From Gordonia oryzae (lineage in GTDB: Bacteria; Actinomycetota; Actinomycetes; Mycobacteriales; Mycobacteriaceae), in NCBI RefSeq assembly GCF_003797185.1, contig NZ_RKMH01000016.1, positions 38,243 through 102,242 of the forward strand: DNA of 64,000 bases, written 5' to 3'. The position numbers were made by a program, and so were the translations under genes. Of this stretch, positions 61,480-64,000 are shown one piece after another (the first letter of the stretch is position 1; the number at the start of each line of letters is the position of its first letter). Under the pieces are notes generated by a model. The model saw nothing but the letters and a program-made list of their open reading frames with translations. It did not search any database and was not told the DNA's origin.

Positions 61480-63291
61480 CTATTCATTAGGATGAAAAAA
61501 CATGTTGTGAAGTTCTGTTTCCACAGACTTGTTGCGCACGTCATCTTTAACCAACGGCTTTCCGATTTTCACTTGTGCTGCGAAGTGTTGAAGGAGCGAT
61601 TTAATGGCTATGGCGACACAATTATCGATTGAGTCGCTCAAATCCGACTTTGCAACAGCGCGCTCAATCTCCCGTGCGGCTGTATCGATATCCTTATCGG
61701 TAGGCTCCTTTTCTTCTTCAAAGACTGAAACTAGCTCAGGAATGAGAAGTCCCGCTGTCATCATTGCAAGGTGATACTTGGCTGCCTTAACGAGCTGTAT
61801 GGAATCGTCGCGCGCCGATCGGCGAAATAGGCTCTCAATCCGATAAACTATTAGCGCGGAAAAGTAGTAGACGTCCACAGGATGATTGTTCCATATGAAT
61901 GAACTCTTCCCGTATAGTGATTTGGGTGATCCGATGGACGTGGATGACTCTCCGAATATGCACGCGGCGACAGCACGATCCAGATCCGAAGTTGTCACAA
62001 CCCTCAGTCCTGGTACGTCCAGATCGGATAGGTCGGTGCCGTTCTGCCGGGCATATCGTAGACCATCCGGGCCTGATTGAGCGAAGTACAGCTCGACGTC
62101 TTGTGCATGCTTTTTGCTGGATTGAATGTCGGTTTCGGAGATGGCGGACTGCAAATTTGTGGCCACGGAGACTCGGCTAAATATCTCCGAACTCGTTGTT
62201 GATATGAGCTTGATAGGTACCGCGACCTTTGCGAGTTCTCTCATCGCATTCTCTTTGCCCACGGTATCCCGGAGATGTTCGGCCCATCGTGCGAGTTGAT
62301 GGCTTGTCTGTCCTCCGTTAACTATCTGATAGCTAGAGATCGTGATGCGTCCGCCGGCGTTGTTCAGCTTTCGGGCGATTATAGTTAGTCCGTTATTTAG
62401 GAAGGGAAATAACTCAACATCCTCCGATAGTAGCGTAGAATATATTTCGCGGTTTACCGGATTTGCGTCTCCTTGATATGTCCGGACATTTTCCTTCAGC
62501 ACTCCGTCACGAACTCTGCCGCTGTCATTGCATATGACGTTAAGTAGCTGGTCCGCCTGCGCAACGCCGATATAAGCTTGGTCTATACCCATCGTTTCGG
62601 TGATAGGCTGCGCTCCTGGAAAGCGAAAGGTCACGTCCTGCGGCCCGCTAAGTGTACTTTCCCGCTCTTCGCGGTCATTTTTTCCTTGAAGAATGCAAGT
62701 GATATCGTCGGGAAAGATTGCGTGACGCTGAAGCCGACGCAATGCCGCCAAGACTTGGGTCTCACCGAGAGCTTCAACGTCGGTGGACGTCTTGCTGTTG
62801 GTGACATAGAACAGCTCTGCGGGTATGCGGGGAGTATTGAACCTAGTGATATTGTTGAGAACCTCATCTACGACCATCGCAGTTTGACTCAAGCCAATTG
62901 GGAGATTGGTCGTATCGCCGCCGTTTGCGGTGTACTCGGCTATTTGCTCAACGCCGTGCAGGAATTTAGAAATGAGTTTTGTATCGTATTTCTCGCTGGT
63001 CTTTGCCTGAATGAGTGTTATGTAAACCGAATTCTCAGATCCGTCATTTAGCAGGTCTGCAATATCGCTGGCATCAGTGACCACGGTTCCATTGATAACG
63101 ACTGCGGCGACATCGATTCCGCCGTCATCGCCACCGCCGGTAACGATGTCATCTAGTATGCGAATATCTGCAGAGACGTATCTATTGAGATAGAGGTACG
63201 CGACATAGAACTCGAAAAGTTTGCTGTCGATACCGGTTAGACCGTGATCTCGCGCGAATGATCGTACTTTTCTCGCGGTCATTGTATCCAA
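61480..63291 (-). CDS. AIPR-family abortive-infection protein
   Basis: A 603-residue protein of the AIPR (abortive infection phage resistance) family. The AIPR core is clear: ENVRTYQGDANPVNREIYST (267-286), LFPFLNNGLTIIARK (294-308), SYQIVNGGQTSHQLAR (320-335). The N-terminus has a PD-(D/E)xK-like pattern: GGIDVAAVVING (Asp60) and YITLIQAKTSEKY (Gln95-x-Lys97), suggesting a nuclease. AIPR proteins are linked to phage resistance, but the target is not known to me. GC is well below the flanks, a sign of recent transfer. It is convergent with rep inside the same element. ATG 63282 is an alternative start. Confidence 0.88.
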   Translation of the reverse strand: MDTMTARKVRSFARDHGLTGIDSKLFEFYVAYLYLNRYVSADIRILDDIVTGGGDDGGIDVAAVVINGTVVTDASDIADLLNDGSENSVYITLIQAKTSEKYDTKLISKFLHGVEQIAEYTANGGDTTNLPIGLSQTAMVVDEVLNNITRFNTPRIPAELFYVTNSKTSTDVEALGETQVLAALRRLQRHAIFPDDITCILQGKNDREERESTLSGPQDVTFRFPGAQPITETMGIDQAYIGVAQADQLLNVICNDSGRVRDGVLKENVRTYQGDANPVNREIYSTLLSEDVELFPFLNNGLTIIARKLNNAGGRITISSYQIVNGGQTSHQLARWAEHLRDTVGKENAMRELAKVAVPIKLISTTSSEIFSRVSVATNLQSAISETDIQSSKKHAQDVELYFAQSGPDGLRYARQNGTDLSDLDVPGLRVVTTSDLDRAVAACIFGESSTSIGSPKSLYGKSSFIWNNHPVDVYYFSALIVYRIESLFRRSARDDSIQLVKAAKYHLAMMTAGLLIPELVSVFEEEKEPTDKDIDTAAREIERAVAKSDLSDSIDNCVAIAIKSLLQHFAAQVKIGKPLVKDDVRNKSVETELHNMFFHPNE

Positions 63292-63849
63292 TTTAACCCC
63301 TCATTGTTCTGATTTTGGTCTAGAAATATGCTACAACAGCTACGATTTCCCTGTGTGCGGACGTCTGCAGGAACCCTGGTAGCGACGAGTTAGTGTAGTC
63401 AGGCGCGGCCGCGGGTCGGAGGTTTCCCTGTGACGATATCGGTGATCGCTGCGTTCCAGGTGAGATACCTCCCCCATGGATTGGATTGCGGACTGGTCAA
63501 CGCTCATCTAACTGGTTGCTCCCCTCAGTCCCGAGGCTATCGAGCGGTTGTCGGCGCCTGTGGGGTTGACCCTAGTGTGGTGGTGTGACAGACAGTAGCC
63601 TTTCGGACCGTTCGAGAGCTGACCTACCTTTGTGGGTCTGTTGGGCCGGATGACGGGAGCCACGACGGCACTTTTCGACCCCGTATCACGCGCGATGAAG
63701 GCCAACTTGGCGGCACTTCGACCGGAGTGCTGCGTAGCGCGCGGAAGCCGTGGTCGACGGTGGGCCTGCGCCAATCGCATTCCGGTAGGCGACGAAGCAG
63801 TTGAACGGTATGCCGCACGGGGGAAGCGCGGTGTGTCAGCATCGTGGCT
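63292..63849. other. AIPR promoter region and gene-free stretch
   Basis: About 560 bases. AIPR is transcribed leftward from the low-GC DNA near 63300-63340. Beyond 63350 GC rises; open minus-strand frames (63508-63842) have no recognisable protein. Confidence 0.4.
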
Positions 63850-63929
63850 ATGGCTGAGAACTGGGGACCGGACGCGTACGGGCCGGGCGGCAGGCTTTGG
63901 TGGGAGATCGAGACTCCTCCAGGTGAGGT
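63850..63929 (+). pseudogene. Start of a small gene interrupted by an IS end
   Basis: MAENWGPDAYGPGGRLWWEI followed by ETPPGEV; the frame then runs into the IS-type end at 63930. The coding look (acidic, Trp-rich) is consistent with a truncated element gene. The true extent is unknown because the window ends. Confidence 0.4.
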
Positions 63930-64000
63930 TGACCCCGTTTCCCGGACACCGGCTAAGCGGGCTTTCTCGCCGCCTTGTCGATCATGTTCTGTTCGAAAGT
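63930..64000 (-). mobile_element. IS3-family end and OrfB C-terminus, cut by window edge
   Basis: tgaccccgtttcccggacac at 63930-63949 looks like the terminal inverted repeat of an IS3-family element. Just inside it the minus strand reads TFEQNMIDKAARKPA and a TAG stop (63953-63955), like the C-terminus of IS3 OrfB transposases. The rest lies outside the window. Confidence 0.55.

Overview
The window looks like chromosome from a high-GC mycolic-acid actinomycete. Gordonia is my best guess, from composition, codon use and protein similarity as I recall it; I ran no search. From about 15.6 to 53.7 kb the gene order follows, as I remember it, the Mycobacterium tuberculosis block Rv3683 to Rv3644c: metallophosphoesterase, ponA2, whiB4, two ArsA-type ATPases, a DUF4177-like protein, RidA, an MBL-fold enzyme, crp, nth, a TlpA-like thioredoxin, a Nudix enzyme, marP, an epoxide-hydrolase-like protein, a holin-like protein, acs, a Fic-like protein, a HAD phosphatase, 6C RNA, the Tad pilus genes, an SftH-type helicase, cspA, topA, an adenylate cyclase and holB.

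Left part (0-15 kb). This part is accessory metabolism: the end of a GntP permease, a secreted lipase with a coupled secreted protein, an amidohydrolase/2OG-oxygenase operon, an Ohr-type peroxidase, an M20 dipeptidase, a lipocalin and a crotonase. At 12.2-13.3 kb an intact tRNA-Pro(CGG) is followed by a dead tyrosine integrase and a 43-bp copy of the tRNA 3' half. This is the scar of an old mobile element.

Middle (15-54 kb). This is the conserved envelope, redox and replication core. PonA2, MarP, the epoxide-hydrolase-like protein, the holin-like protein and the thioredoxin act at or near the envelope. WhiB4, Crp and an adenylate cyclase make a redox/cAMP layer, and Crp-like sites lie upstream of acs and whiB4. 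The 6C RNA lies between the HAD gene and the Tad operon and is transcribed toward ssd-tadA-tadB-tadC-pilin-tadE-like genes. Decay is visible: dppC/dppD remnants lie between acs and the Fic-like gene, and a TSUP exporter, two DUF-like genes and an NMT1-type uptake system are also broken.

Right part (54-64 kb). After holB come small genes, a large secreted protein and IS30/IS3 remnants. Next is a 42-bp 3' half of tRNA-Thr(CGT) whose 5' half is missing. It marks the left junction of an integrated element that runs past the right edge. The visible element encodes a rolling-circle (HUH) Rep protein and, convergent to it in AT-richer DNA, an AIPR-family protein with a PD-(D/E)xK-like N-terminus, a likely phage-defence gene. 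What looks like an IS3-family end interrupts the last open frame. This element is the most interesting part of the window.
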